Notes: generated by a model from the sequence alone, not told the origin. A stretch of DNA of 64,000 bases from Rubrobacteraceae bacterium (GCA_030448125.1 JAUJNO010000004.1:35876-99875); one strand, 5' to 3'; counted from the first letter of the stretch, positions 52,761-60,670 are shown. Translations and numbers: made by a program.

Positions 52761-52960
52761 GGAGGACCTTCAGCGTGACGGACGCCTGCGCGGGCTGCGG
52801 AGCCTGCCTGAAAACCTGCCCGGAGAAGGCGATCCGGCCCGCGCCGAGAGACCACCCCTCGCCCCTTATCGTCCTCGAAGACCGCTGCACGGCGTGCGCC
52901 GAGTGCGCCGAGGTCTGCCCCGTCTCGGCCTGCATAGAGGTCCTGTTGGAGGAGAAGTGA
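52757..52960 (+). CDS. 2[4Fe-4S] ferredoxin in the corrin operon
   Basis: A 67-residue protein overlapping both neighbours by four bases. Two complete CxxCxxCxxxCP clusters: 'CAGCGACLKTCP' and 'CTACAECAEVCP'. A bacterial-type low-potential ferredoxin. Some CbiH enzymes (Bacillus CbiH60 type) carry a C-terminal Fe-S domain; here a free ferredoxin directly follows CbiG-CbiH and may replace it, or may feed electrons to an unidentified precorrin-6A reductase or cobalt reductase. Confidence 0.85.
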   Translation: MRRTFSVTDACAGCGACLKTCPEKAIRPAPRDHPSPLIVLEDRCTACAECAEVCPVSACIEVLLEEK

Positions 52961-53541
52961 GGCGTGTCCATCCCATAGAGGCCGAGAGCTACCGCATCCT
53001 GCGTGGTCTCGTAGACCTCTCACGCTTCGGGCCTCTGGGCAGGGCCGTGGCGGAGCGTGTGATCCACGCCTCCGCGGACCTCGATTACGCCGGAAGCCTC
53101 GTCGTCGACGAAGCCGCGCTCGAGAAGGGCCTCGAAGCCCTCCGTTACAATGCTCCCGTAGTAACGGACGTTGGAATGGTCGCCGCTGGCATCACCGCCC
53201 GGAAGACCCGCTGCTACGTCTCCGACACTCGTGCCCGTAAGCTCTCCGACGAGCTCGGCATCACCCGCTCGGCGGCGGGGTTCCGGATCGCCGCGGAAGA
53301 GGCAGGGACCGGCGCCGTCTGGGTCGTCGGAAACGCCCCCACGGCGCTCTTCGAGCTGCTGCGGCTAGATGTCGAGCCCGCGCTCGTTGTCGGGCTCCCG
53401 GTCGGGTTCGTCGGCGCCGCCGAGTCCAAGCAGGAGTTGCTCCTTAGTGGGCTGCCCGCTATAACCAACCGCGGCCCCAAGGGGGGCTCCGCGGTCGCCG
53501 CCGCCGCCCTGAACGCGCTCATATATTACGAGGAGGACTAA
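52957..53541 (+). CDS. cbiC: precorrin-8X methylmutase (CbiC/CobH)
   Basis: 194 residues from the GTG at 52957, overlapping the ferredoxin stop. 'HPIEAESYRILRGLVDLSRFGPLGRAVAERVIHASADLDYAGSLVV' contains the catalytic His of the family (VIHASAD). 'PVVTDVGMVAAGITARKTRCYV', 'WVVGNAPTALFELL', 'GLPVGFVGAAESKQELL', 'PAITNRGPKGGSAVAAAALNALIY' complete the match. It moves the C11 methyl to C12, forming the cobyrinate ring. Slightly shorter than average. Confidence 0.95.
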   Translation: MRRVHPIEAESYRILRGLVDLSRFGPLGRAVAERVIHASADLDYAGSLVVDEAALEKGLEALRYNAPVVTDVGMVAAGITARKTRCYVSDTRARKLSDELGITRSAAGFRIAAEEAGTGAVWVVGNAPTALFELLRLDVEPALVVGLPVGFVGAAESKQELLLSGLPAITNRGPKGGSAVAAAALNALIYYEED

Positions 53542-53542
53542 C

Positions 53543-54487
53543 GTGCAAAATCTCACCATCTCAAAGAACGGAACCAACAAGAAGGGCGATGGGCCCCCGG
53601 CGCTACTCGTCGTCGGGCACGGCAGCCGGCATCCTCGGGGAGCCCGCGAGTTCCACGAGCTCGTCGCGCTGGTCAGGGAGCGCGATCCGGCACTCGCGGT
53701 CGAGGGCGGTTTCATAGAGCTCTCGCGGCCCCCGATCTCCGAGTGCGTGGAGCGCCTGGCCGGAAGCGGGGCGCGAAAGATAGCCGCAGTCCCCCTCATG
53801 CTCCTCGCCGCCGGCCACGCCAAGGACGACATCCCCGCCACCCTGGTGCGCGAGAAGATGAGCCGTCCGGACGTTGGCTTCCAGTACGGCCGGGCTCTCG
53901 GCATCCGGCCCGAGCTCCTCTCCCTTATGGACGAGCGGATCTCCGCCGCCATCCCCGAGGAGGAGAAAGACGAGACTGCCATCCTCGTCGTCGGTCGCGG
54001 CTCCTCGGACCCCGACGCCAACTCCGACCTCGCCAAGATCTCGCGCCTCTTCTACGAGGGGCGCCCGTACCCGATGGTGGAGACCGCGTACGTTAGCATG
54101 ACCCCTCCGAACGTCGCCGAGGGGCTGGAGCGCCTGAAGAAGCTGGGCGTCCGGCGGGTCGTCGTCTTCTCCTACTTCCTCTTCACCGGCATCCTCGAAG
54201 AACGCATCCGACATGGGAGCGAGGAGTTCGCCGCCGAAAACCCCGAGGTCGCCATCTCCTACGCCGGCTACTTCGGACCGCACGAAAAGGTCGTGGACCT
54301 GCTCATGGAGCGTTACCACGAGGCCGTGCGCGGAGACATAAGGATGAACTGCGACGTCTGCGTCCACCGGGTCGCCCTCCCGGGCTTCGAAGAGAAGGTC
54401 GGCGCCCCCGCCACGCCCCACTACCACCCCGACGAGCCGGGCCACGCCCACGGGCACGACTACGGGCACGGCCACCATCACCACTAG
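53543..54487 (+). CDS. cbiX: sirohydrochlorin cobaltochelatase CbiX (long form), His-rich tail
   Basis: 314 residues, starting one base after cbiC with GTG. Two CbiX half-domains: the first begins 'PALLVVGHGSRHPRGAREF' (catalytic His) and contains 'VPLMLLAAGHAKDDIP' (second His). The second has 'AILVVGRGSSDPDANSD' and 'VVVFSYFLFTGILEERIRHGSEEFA'. A 'MNCDVCVHR' segment may bind metal or Fe-S. The end, from about residue 290, is a His-Gly-rich tail terminating HGHHHH, suited to cobalt storage or delivery. It inserts Co2+ into sirohydrochlorin, the early-insertion step. Confidence 0.92.
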   Translation: MQNLTISKNGTNKKGDGPPALLVVGHGSRHPRGAREFHELVALVRERDPALAVEGGFIELSRPPISECVERLAGSGARKIAAVPLMLLAAGHAKDDIPATLVREKMSRPDVGFQYGRALGIRPELLSLMDERISAAIPEEEKDETAILVVGRGSSDPDANSDLAKISRLFYEGRPYPMVETAYVSMTPPNVAEGLERLKKLGVRRVVVFSYFLFTGILEERIRHGSEEFAAENPEVAISYAGYFGPHEKVVDLLMERYHEAVRGDIRMNCDVCVHRVALPGFEEKVGAPATPHYHPDEPGHAHGHDYGHGHHHH

Positions 54488-54496
54488 GCGGCAGGG

Positions 54497-55555
54497 TTGG
54501 CTGTAGAGGATCGGGTCCGGGAGCTCGCGGGAGAGGTGCGGCCCCTCGACGAGAATGCGGTCGCCCGGGCGCGGGAACGCCACCTGACGCTCACCAAGCC
54601 GCCGGGGAGTCTCGGGAGGCTCGAAGAGATCGGGGCGCGGCTCGCGGGGATGGCCGGGGTGGTCCCGCCGCCGGTACCCTGGAGCCCCGCGGTGGTGGTC
54701 TGCGCGGGTGACCACGGTGTCCTCGCCCGCGGCGTCTCGCCCTGGCCTCGGGAGGTCACCGCGGCGATGGTCGGGAACTTCTGCGCCGGGGGCGCTGCGG
54801 TGAACGCCATCGCCCGGAGCGTCGGCGCGAGGATCAGTGTCCTCGACGTCGGGGTGGCCACCGAGCTGGAGCGGCATCCGCTGCTACGCGCGGCGAAGAA
54901 GCGGGCCGGCACGGACGACCTCAGCCGCGGGCCGGCGATGGGCCGGGAGGACGCCGCGCGGGCGGTGATGTCGGGGGCCGGTATCGCCGGGGAGCTTATC
55001 GAGAGCGGGGTGGACCTGCTCGTGACCGGAGACATGGGCATCGCCAACACCACGCCCGCCGCCGCCTTGATCTCCGCTTTCACCGGCCGCCCTCCGGAAC
55101 AGACGACCGGACGCGGCACCGGCATCGACGACGAGACCTTCGAGCTAAAGGTCCGCGTCGTCGAGGAGGCTTTGAGGCTGCACGAACCGGACACGACCGA
55201 CCCGCTAGGCACCCTGGCCGCGCTCGGCGGCCTCGAGCACGCGGCGATCGCCGGCATTATCCTCACGGGCGCCGTCTACGAGGTGCCGGTCGTCCTCGAC
55301 GGGGTCGTCTCGAACTCGTCGGCGCTGGTGGCTCGGACCCTCGCCCCGGAGAGCGTCGGTTACACCATCGCCGGGCACCTCTCGGTCGAGCCGGGGGCTA
55401 CGGCGGCGCTCGAATACCTCGGCCTCGAGCCGGTCCTGGACCTGCGTATGCGACTCGGGGAGGGGACCGGGGGCCTCCTGGCGGTACCGGTCGTCCAGGC
55501 CGCGGCGCGGGTGCTCGGGGAGATGGCGACGATGGAGGAGGCGGGCATAGGGTGA
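54497..55555 (+). CDS. cobT: nicotinate-nucleotide:dimethylbenzimidazole phosphoribosyltransferase
   Basis: 352 residues from a TTG. 'LTKPPGSLGRLEEIGARLAGM', 'VVVCAGDHGVLARGVSPWPREVTAAMVGNFCAGGAAVNAIAR', 'LLVTGDMGIANTTPAAALISAFTGRPP', 'GRGTGIDDE', 'ALGGLEHAAIAGIILTGAVYEVPVVLDGVVSNSSALVA' and the catalytic-Glu end 'LDLRMRLGEGTGG' are all as in CobT/CobU enzymes. It makes alpha-ribazole phosphate for the lower ligand. Despite the name, it is unrelated to the Pseudomonas chelatase CobT. Confidence 0.95.
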   Translation: MAVEDRVRELAGEVRPLDENAVARARERHLTLTKPPGSLGRLEEIGARLAGMAGVVPPPVPWSPAVVVCAGDHGVLARGVSPWPREVTAAMVGNFCAGGAAVNAIARSVGARISVLDVGVATELERHPLLRAAKKRAGTDDLSRGPAMGREDAARAVMSGAGIAGELIESGVDLLVTGDMGIANTTPAAALISAFTGRPPEQTTGRGTGIDDETFELKVRVVEEALRLHEPDTTDPLGTLAALGGLEHAAIAGIILTGAVYEVPVVLDGVVSNSSALVARTLAPESVGYTIAGHLSVEPGATAALEYLGLEPVLDLRMRLGEGTGGLLAVPVVQAAARVLGEMATMEEAGIG

Positions 55556-55854
55556 GCCTGGTCCTGATCCTGGTGGTCCTGCTCCGCGCCGCCGGTATCG
55601 TCCCCGGACTCGTCTCTCCGCAACTCCGGGCCCAGGAGATCGCCGCTGGCGCTCTCCTGATCTTCGTCGTCGCCCTTCTCTCGTGGCTGGTGTTGGCCTA
55701 CCCGGGTATCGTGGACTCTGACCGTCGGCTCGTGCCGGCGGGTATCGGTCCCGGTTCGCCCCCTTCCACCGTCGCGTACCTGGTACCGGCTGTGTTGCCG
55801 GCGGCGGTGTTCGCATGCCTCTCCGTTCTCCGGCTCAGGGCGGGCCGGCGATGA
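55552..55854 (+). CDS. small membrane protein in the cobalamin operon
   Basis: A 100-residue protein from a GTG, overlapping cobT and birA by four bases each. Three hydrophobic stretches: 'LVLILVVLLRAAGIVPGLV', 'EIAAGALLIFVVALLSWLVLAYPGI' and 'YLVPAVLPAAVFACLSVL'. No family is recognised; it is not CobS (too short, no motif). Like the protein at 43005 it is tightly coupled, so a role linked to late corrin steps or membrane tethering is possible but unproven. Confidence 0.6.
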   Translation: MSLVLILVVLLRAAGIVPGLVSPQLRAQEIAAGALLIFVVALLSWLVLAYPGIVDSDRRLVPAGIGPGSPPSTVAYLVPAVLPAAVFACLSVLRLRAGRR

Positions 55855-56654
55855 CCGGGTTGAGCAAGGAGGCGGTGGAGAACCTCGGGAGCCCGCTAGC
55901 GGTTCAGGTGGATTTCCACGAGGAGATCGGCTCGACTCAGGAGCGTGCCCGCGAGCTGGCCGGGGGAACCCCGGGTGTCCCGCATGGGACGATCATAATC
56001 TCGAAGGTCCAGAAGGGTGGCCGGGGCCGGCTCGCGCGCAGGTGGGGCTCGCCTCCGGGTGGCCTCTGGTTCTCCCTGGTGCTCCGGCCGCAGATACCGT
56101 CCCACCTCGCCCCCCGCATCACCCAGGCTGCCGCCGTGGGAATCGCCAAGGCGCTCTGGGGCTTCGGGGCAGAGGTTCGGATAAAGTGGCCGAATGACCT
56201 GCTCGTCGCGGGCTCCGACGGTACCGCAGAGGGCAAGATCTGCGGTATCCTCGCCGAGGCCGGAGCCGGCCAACGCCACCTCGACTTCGTCGTCCTCGGC
56301 GTCGGCGTAAACGCCAACCTCGACCCAGAAGACCTCGATGTCCCCGACCGCGAGGTAGCCACCCTCCGCTCCGAGCTGGGACGCGGCGTGGACCTCGTAG
56401 AGCTGCTTGACGCCATCCTCTCGCGTTTGAACGACGAGCTGGAGAGGATCGAAGACTTCGGCGCCATCCTCGACGACTGGCGGGCGCTGAACTGCACTCT
56501 GGGTAGGCTGGTGCGGGTGGAGCGGTTCGGGGAGGTTCTGGAGGGGAGGGCCGCCGATCTCACCCCCGAGGGCGCCCTGCTCCTCGAAACGCCGGAGGGC
56601 GCTGTCGAGCTCTTTGAGGGAGAGGTAGAGCACCTCCGGCAGAGAGGAGCGTAA
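55851..56654 (+). CDS. birA: biotin--[acetyl-CoA-carboxylase] ligase
   Basis: 267 residues from the ATG at 55851. 'EEIGSTQERARELAGG', 'ISKVQKGGRGRLARRWGSPPGGLWFSLVLRP' (biotinyl-AMP loop GRGR), 'VRIKWPNDLLV...GKICGILAEAG' (KWPND, catalytic Lys) and 'VLGVGVNANLDP' are standard. There is no N-terminal DNA-binding domain, so it is a monofunctional ligase, not a repressor. Its place at the end of a cobalamin operon is unusual; biotin- and B12-dependent acyl-CoA enzymes act in the same propionyl-CoA route, which may explain the linkage. Confidence 0.93.
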   Translation: MTGLSKEAVENLGSPLAVQVDFHEEIGSTQERARELAGGTPGVPHGTIIISKVQKGGRGRLARRWGSPPGGLWFSLVLRPQIPSHLAPRITQAAAVGIAKALWGFGAEVRIKWPNDLLVAGSDGTAEGKICGILAEAGAGQRHLDFVVLGVGVNANLDPEDLDVPDREVATLRSELGRGVDLVELLDAILSRLNDELERIEDFGAILDDWRALNCTLGRLVRVERFGEVLEGRAADLTPEGALLLETPEGAVELFEGEVEHLRQRGA

Positions 56655-56655
56655 G

Positions 56656-57510
56656 GTGCGCATCGCCTGCGCCCAATACGCCATCCGCGACGGCGACCCG
56701 GACGCCAACCTCGAACGTTCGGTGGCCGCGATCCTCGACGCCGCCCGGGGGGACCCCGACGCCGACCTCGTCGTCCTCCCCGAGCTCGCAAACTCCGGCT
56801 GCGACCTCCCCTCCCGCGAAAGCACCCTGAACGTCGCCGAAGAGGTAGGAGACACCGGAGCTCCCAAAAGCCCCACGCTCCGGGCCTGGCAAAAGGCCGC
56901 CGAGGAGACCGGCATCTTTATCGTCGGCGGCTTCCTCGAAAAGGAGGGTGATCACCTGTACAACTCCGCCGCCGTCCTCGGGCCGGGCAACTTCTTCGGG
57001 CGCTACCGTAAGACGCATCTCTGGGACAGAGAGAAACTGCTCTACGAGCCGGGACGGGAGTTGGCGATCTTCGAGACGCCTCTCTGCAACATCGGCGTGC
57101 TCGTCTGCTACGACGCCTGGTTCCCCGAGGCGGCCCGCACCCTGGCCCTGCGCGGCGCGGATCTCCTCTGCGTCCCCGCCAACGCCCCCGACGACTGGGT
57201 TCCCGAAGGGCAGCGCCGGGGCGACCTCACCATGCTCAACGTCCACGCCATCTCCCACGCCAACGCCAACCGCCTCTTCGTCGCCTGCGCCAACCGCGTT
57301 GGGGACAGCTACCTCGGTCGAAGTTGCATCATCGACACGACCGGCGGCGTCCTCGCCTTCGGGAGCGCTACTAAAGAAGAACTAATAAGCGCGGAGCTCG
57401 ATGTAGGAAGGTCTCGGCAGGAGAAGCGCCTTACGAACCTTTCCCACGCCTTCGGAGACCTAAACCCCGATGTGTACGAGGGGCTCTTCCGAAATCTGCA
57501 CGAGCGGTAG
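56656..57510 (+). CDS. nitrilase-superfamily carbon-nitrogen hydrolase
   Basis: 284 residues, starting right after birA. The Glu-Lys-Cys triad is complete: Glu43 ('VVLPELANSG'), Lys119 ('YRKTHLWDREK') and Cys151 ('IGVLVCYDAWFPEAAR'). 'YNSAAVLGP' and 'ISHANANRLFVACANRVG' also match. Most similar in pattern to N-carbamoylputrescine or omega-amidase type amidases. Substrate not determinable. It is the last gene of the packed run; a roughly 45-base AT-rich gap follows. Confidence 0.88.
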   Translation: MRIACAQYAIRDGDPDANLERSVAAILDAARGDPDADLVVLPELANSGCDLPSRESTLNVAEEVGDTGAPKSPTLRAWQKAAEETGIFIVGGFLEKEGDHLYNSAAVLGPGNFFGRYRKTHLWDREKLLYEPGRELAIFETPLCNIGVLVCYDAWFPEAARTLALRGADLLCVPANAPDDWVPEGQRRGDLTMLNVHAISHANANRLFVACANRVGDSYLGRSCIIDTTGGVLAFGSATKEELISAELDVGRSRQEKRLTNLSHAFGDLNPDVYEGLFRNLHER

Positions 57511-57555
57511 ACAACAGTTATATAAGTTTTGCCTAACTGAAGAGGAGACGCCTTA

Positions 57556-57921
57556 TTGAACGAGAAGTTTGAGTACCAGGGATACTGGTGGCTGCCCGGT
57601 GCAGGCGAGGACAAGGTACCCGGCATCCTCAAATTCGACCCCGACAACGGTGCGACCCTGAACCTGCTGGGTTCGCTCAAGGGATTCGAAGGCCTCATTG
57701 ACCCTCTCGATCCGGAGATTATCCTGGGACTCTCATCTGACGGGAAACTTATCACCTTGAAGGACTGCGGGAGAACCTTGGGTAGCTTGGCTTTCGGGAG
57801 TGGTTTCTCCACCTCCTCCGTCGCCTTGCGACTAACTCACCCTTGGGGAGAGCTACCTCCTGCGCCGTACGACGGCGTAAGCCAGGACACCCGAGCCCAG
57901 CAGCAGCGCTGCAGCGGGTAG
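57556..57921 (+). pseudogene. ApeA-like defence protein, N-terminal fragment
   Basis: From a TTG start with GAGGAG upstream, the first 75-90 residues, 'FEYQGYWWLPGAGEDKVPGI', 'LKFDPDNGATLNLLGSLKGF', 'EIILGLSSDGKLITLKDCGR', match the ApeA N-terminal domain, found at the start of HEPN-type anti-phage abortive-infection proteins. After about residue 95 the frame runs into the opposite-strand SOD gene and loses similarity. Full ApeA proteins are several hundred residues long and carry a C-terminal HEPN RNase domain, which is absent. The 57.51-57.56 kb spacer is AT-rich. Probably the 5' remnant of a lost defence gene. Confidence 0.7.
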
Positions 57922-58836
57922 CAGTACCGACGATCCGATCGCCAGACCACCGCTCTTAGGTAGTGGACCACTAGTCGTTTCCGCAGCGACCGTAGCCTCG
58001 CCGGTCGCTGCCTCCCTGATGATGCCCGCGGCGACCCGCTCGCCGGAGTCGCCGGCCGGATCGGTCCGGTAGTCGTCGGCACTCTCGTGGATGACCAGAG
58101 CGCTACCGTCGGAGTCCAGCAGCGAGTTCGCGCCTCCGTTAAGCGTTATCAGGCCGCTGGTCGTCTCGTAGCTGGCGCTCCCGTCCTCGTTCACGACGAT
58201 GTTCTCCAGGTCCCCGGCGTGCGGGCCTTCGGGATTGTCGAATCCGTGCTGGGCGTCGGTGGGGTTAAAGTGCTCCCCGGCGGCCTCGAAGTCCGGCGTT
58301 ACGTCGCCCCTCTCGTGGATGTGGATGGCGTGCTCCCCGGGCGTGATCGCCTGCTGCCCTCGCTGCAGGTCGACGGTGACGGTGTCCCCGTTCGGGCCGT
58401 CTGCGAAGCTGGCGGTGCCCACCGGGTTGCCCTGTGCATCTTGGAGCTGCGCCGCAGCCCCTGCGCCCCGGGCCCCGGAGATCCCAGCCGCGGCTGCGGC
58501 TTCCCCGGACTCGTTGCCGCCTTTCTCTCCGGCGGTTTGGCCGTCCCCATCGGCGTTCCCGGCGGTGGTGTCCCCGCTGCCGGAGGCTTGCTCCTGCTCC
58601 CGGGTTGTGTCCCCGCCGCCGGAGGCTTGCTCCTGCTCCTGGGACGTGTCCTCCCCTTGCGACCCAGCGCCCTCGTCTTCGGAGCCTGGTGTGCCGCAAG
58701 CTCGAACGAGGCCAAAAAGCAGGAGGGCCAGGAGCAGGAGCGCGCCTAACACTAAGAGCCAAAGCAAAATGCCCCTGCGCCTTTGTGGATAGTTGCTTTC
58801 CTGCGGGAGATCGCCTCTCGGACGACTCGCACCCAT
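57853..58836 (-). CDS. Cu/Zn superoxide dismutase with N-terminal anchor and LPxxG-type C-terminus
   Basis: A 327-residue protein. N-terminal TM 'GILLWLLVLGALLLLALLLFGLV' and CG, then a 75-residue Gly/Glu/Thr-rich linker with repeated 'EQEQASGGGDTT' units. The SodC domain has metal ligands in 'GEHAIHIHERGD', 'GEHFNPTDAQHGF', 'GPHAGDLENI' and 'ALVIHESADDYRTDPAGDSGERVAAGII'. The C-terminus is 'LPKSGG', a hydrophobic helix, and 'VVRRRR', like a sortase substrate. It would remove superoxide at the cell surface. Whether both ends are membrane-bound or the second is cleaved is unknown. Confidence 0.87.
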   Translation of the reverse strand: MGASRPRGDLPQESNYPQRRRGILLWLLVLGALLLLALLLFGLVRACGTPGSEDEGAGSQGEDTSQEQEQASGGGDTTREQEQASGSGDTTAGNADGDGQTAGEKGGNESGEAAAAAGISGARGAGAAAQLQDAQGNPVGTASFADGPNGDTVTVDLQRGQQAITPGEHAIHIHERGDVTPDFEAAGEHFNPTDAQHGFDNPEGPHAGDLENIVVNEDGSASYETTSGLITLNGGANSLLDSDGSALVIHESADDYRTDPAGDSGERVAAGIIREAATGEATVAAETTSGPLPKSGGLAIGSSVLLPAAALLLGSGVLAYAVVRRRR

Positions 58837-58974
58837 ACATCCGTCCTTCCTGTTTTCGCTGAGGCATCCGCTGCCTTGGCAAAAGCGCTCGCCGCCGGCA
58901 GTCTACCAGGATGCTTCCCGCCCGAACGAGGGCAGACCTTCTTCCGAAGGGGCTCTCCCTTCGATCGGGGGCCT

Positions 58975-59928
58975 TTACCGTTCGCGCCGGCCGCGCTCGG
59001 TCTGGTCGTCGATGTCGACCTCCTCCTTGCGGACGTCCTCCTCGACTACCTCCTCGTCCTCGACGACGTCCTTGCGTACCCGGACCTCCTCTTTGACCAC
59101 CGGGCGCTTGTCGACCACTACCTCTTCCTCGACCACCGGCACCGAGACCTCGTCGTCCCCGATCTCAGCCTCGGTGCCCTCCTCGTCTACCGGTACCCGC
59201 TCGACGCTGACCTCCTCGCGCCTCCTCGGGACCCGCACCTGCTCGCGGTCGGTCCTCACGCGCTTGCGGACGTTCACGCTTCCCGCCTCGCGCTCGCGGG
59301 TGCCGGCCCTCAACTCCTCCTCCGTGCGCTGCACCCTCAGCTCGTCATCGTCCCGAAGGGGATCGCTGCCGCGCTGGCGCGTACCCGCCGCCTCGGGCGT
59401 GTGCTCCTCCCGCGAACGTCTACCCTCGGGGCCTTCTGTCCTCGTATCGGGGGGCTCCTCAGCGGCAAAGCCTGCCCCACGGACCTCCCCACCTCCTCGC
59501 TCCGTGTCGTCGATCGGTTCCTTTTCGACGCGCCGACGCTCTTCGCCCACGTCCTCGTGGTAGGAGCCATAGGCGCCTCTCGCGGCGGCGCTCTCCGAAA
59601 TTTCGAGTCCGTAGTGGTGGCGCACCGACTCCTCAAACGGCGGGGTTATCTCCCAGTCGTCGTCGAAGGCCGGGCCTTCTTTGACGTGGTCCTTCTCGGC
59701 CGAGACCTCGATGCGCTTGTGCCCCTCGTCGACCCGGACCGCCTCCACAGGCACCAGCGTCGACTTCATCCCCAGGAAGCCCATCTTCACGCCTATGTAC
59801 TCCGGCTGGTCGTTCTCGTCGACGAAGAGGTCGTCGACCTTGCCGATCTTCTCTCCGTGGCGGTCGTAGACTTCGTAGCCGGCGTACCGCTCCTCTAACT
59901 CGATGAACCCGTCGCTGCGTTTCTCCAC
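58975..59928 (-). CDS. PRC-barrel and DUF2382 (YsnF/AvaK) stress protein
   Basis: A 317-residue acidic protein. Residues 8-75 form a PRC-barrel ('RYAGYEVYDRHGEKIGKVDDLFVDENDQPEYIGVKMGFLGMKSTLVPVEAV'). After a charged linker comes DUF2382 (about 195-305): 'LRVQRTEEELRAGTREREAGSVNVRKRVRTDREQVRVPRRREEVSVERVPV...VPVVEEEVVVDKRPVVKEEVRVRKDVV'. Such proteins are linked to general stress in Firmicutes and Actinobacteria. A partial paralogue lies at 63583, suggesting a local duplication around the aquaporin. Frame intact. Confidence 0.9.
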   Translation of the reverse strand: MEKRSDGFIELEERYAGYEVYDRHGEKIGKVDDLFVDENDQPEYIGVKMGFLGMKSTLVPVEAVRVDEGHKRIEVSAEKDHVKEGPAFDDDWEITPPFEESVRHHYGLEISESAAARGAYGSYHEDVGEERRRVEKEPIDDTERGGGEVRGAGFAAEEPPDTRTEGPEGRRSREEHTPEAAGTRQRGSDPLRDDDELRVQRTEEELRAGTREREAGSVNVRKRVRTDREQVRVPRRREEVSVERVPVDEEGTEAEIGDDEVSVPVVEEEVVVDKRPVVKEEVRVRKDVVEDEEVVEEDVRKEEVDIDDQTERGRRER

Positions 59929-60427
59929 TCGATCCTCCTTTGTCGGAGTGTTGCTCTTCGCGTCCTCGGCCTCTTCCCGGCTTTCTTGGCAGGCAACGGC
60001 GTGGTGCTGCCGCCGGTGTACACAATGTATGCGTGTGCTGCTCGTTGGCGTATGCGTGTGCTGCTCGTTGGCGGCTCCACATCTAGCCCTTATGACGCAA
60101 GAAGGGGTGGGATCGTTACATCCCGCCCTTGTGGGCCGCGGCCAAGATAGGTCGGAGCAAAAAGGGCCGGGCTGGGTTTTCGCTGGTAGGGGGAGTTAAG
60201 GGTCGGGGCCGTTACGCTCCGGTTCTCTGCCCAAGGCCCGCGCCTTTTTAAGTACCCTCAGCATCGTGTACCGATCTCAAAGGGGTCCACCTACCCTAGT
60301 GTATCAGGACGCCAAAAAGCTACGTTTTGCAGGTTAGTTTGCTTCGTCCGTCGTTTGTAACAAGGATCTTAGGGGGTACACTGGGGAAGACGTGAAGGCA
60401 GCAGCCAGGAAGGAGGTATTGTAAGAG
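59929..60427. other. 500-base intergenic region with a tandem repeat
   Basis: No gene is supported. It contains a 23-base unit repeated twice (60027-60072) and a short hairpin, GGTGGGATCG/ATCCCGCC, near 60108. It should hold the promoters of the divergent genes at 59928 and 60428. Confidence 0.5.
60027..60072 (+). repeat. two tandem 23-bp units
   Basis: The 23-base unit starting GTATGCGTGTGCTGC and ending CGTTGGC occurs twice without a gap, at 60027-60049 and 60050-60072, identical. It lies about 100 bases upstream of the DUF2382 gene start at 59928, in the region where its promoter should be. Confidence 0.9.
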
Positions 60428-60615
60428 ATGGCGCAGAACTCTGCCGAGGGCCCGACAAGTTGCCCCTCGAGAAGGAGGTCGTTCAGGGATTCTGGGGTAA
60501 CCGCACCCAGTTCCAAAACCCGAAGACCGAACGGTGGGCCAAGAGGGACAAAGAAACCGGCCAAATCATGGAAGTCAAGGACGAGCCCTACCAGGCGGTG
60601 CCCCGGGAGCATTAG
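60428..60615 (+). pseudogene. small hypothetical protein with a one-base frameshift
   Basis: ATG at 60428 follows AAGGAGG. It reads MAQNSAEGP; adding one C to the run at 60451-60453 lets it continue 'DKLPLEKEVVQGFWGNRTQF', 'QNPKTERWAKRDKETGQIME', 'VKDEPYQAVPREH' and stop at 60615, a sensible 62-residue soluble protein rich in charged and aromatic residues. A strong terminator follows 16 bases later. The 'NPKTERWAKRDKETGQI' pattern is familiar from small actinobacterial proteins. Probably a real gene with a C-run contraction; function unknown. Confidence 0.6.
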
Positions 60616-60631
60616 GGGCTCTGTCGACGCG

Positions 60632-60670
60632 AAGAGCCGAGGGTAGCAAGAACCCCCTCGGCTCTTTCTG
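60632..60670 (+). terminator. intrinsic terminator
   Basis: AAGAGCCGAGGG (60632-60643) pairs with CCCTCGGCTCTT (60655-60666) around an 11-base loop, followed by TCTGGTTCT. It sits just after the small gene at 60428 and, being symmetric, could also end the minus-strand gene at 60733. Confidence 0.75.

Noticed and set aside
58783..59898. 371-codon plus-strand frame opposite the DUF2382 gene
   Set aside because: It is made of Leu/Asp/Val repeats that are the antisense of Glu/Arg-rich DUF2382 codons.
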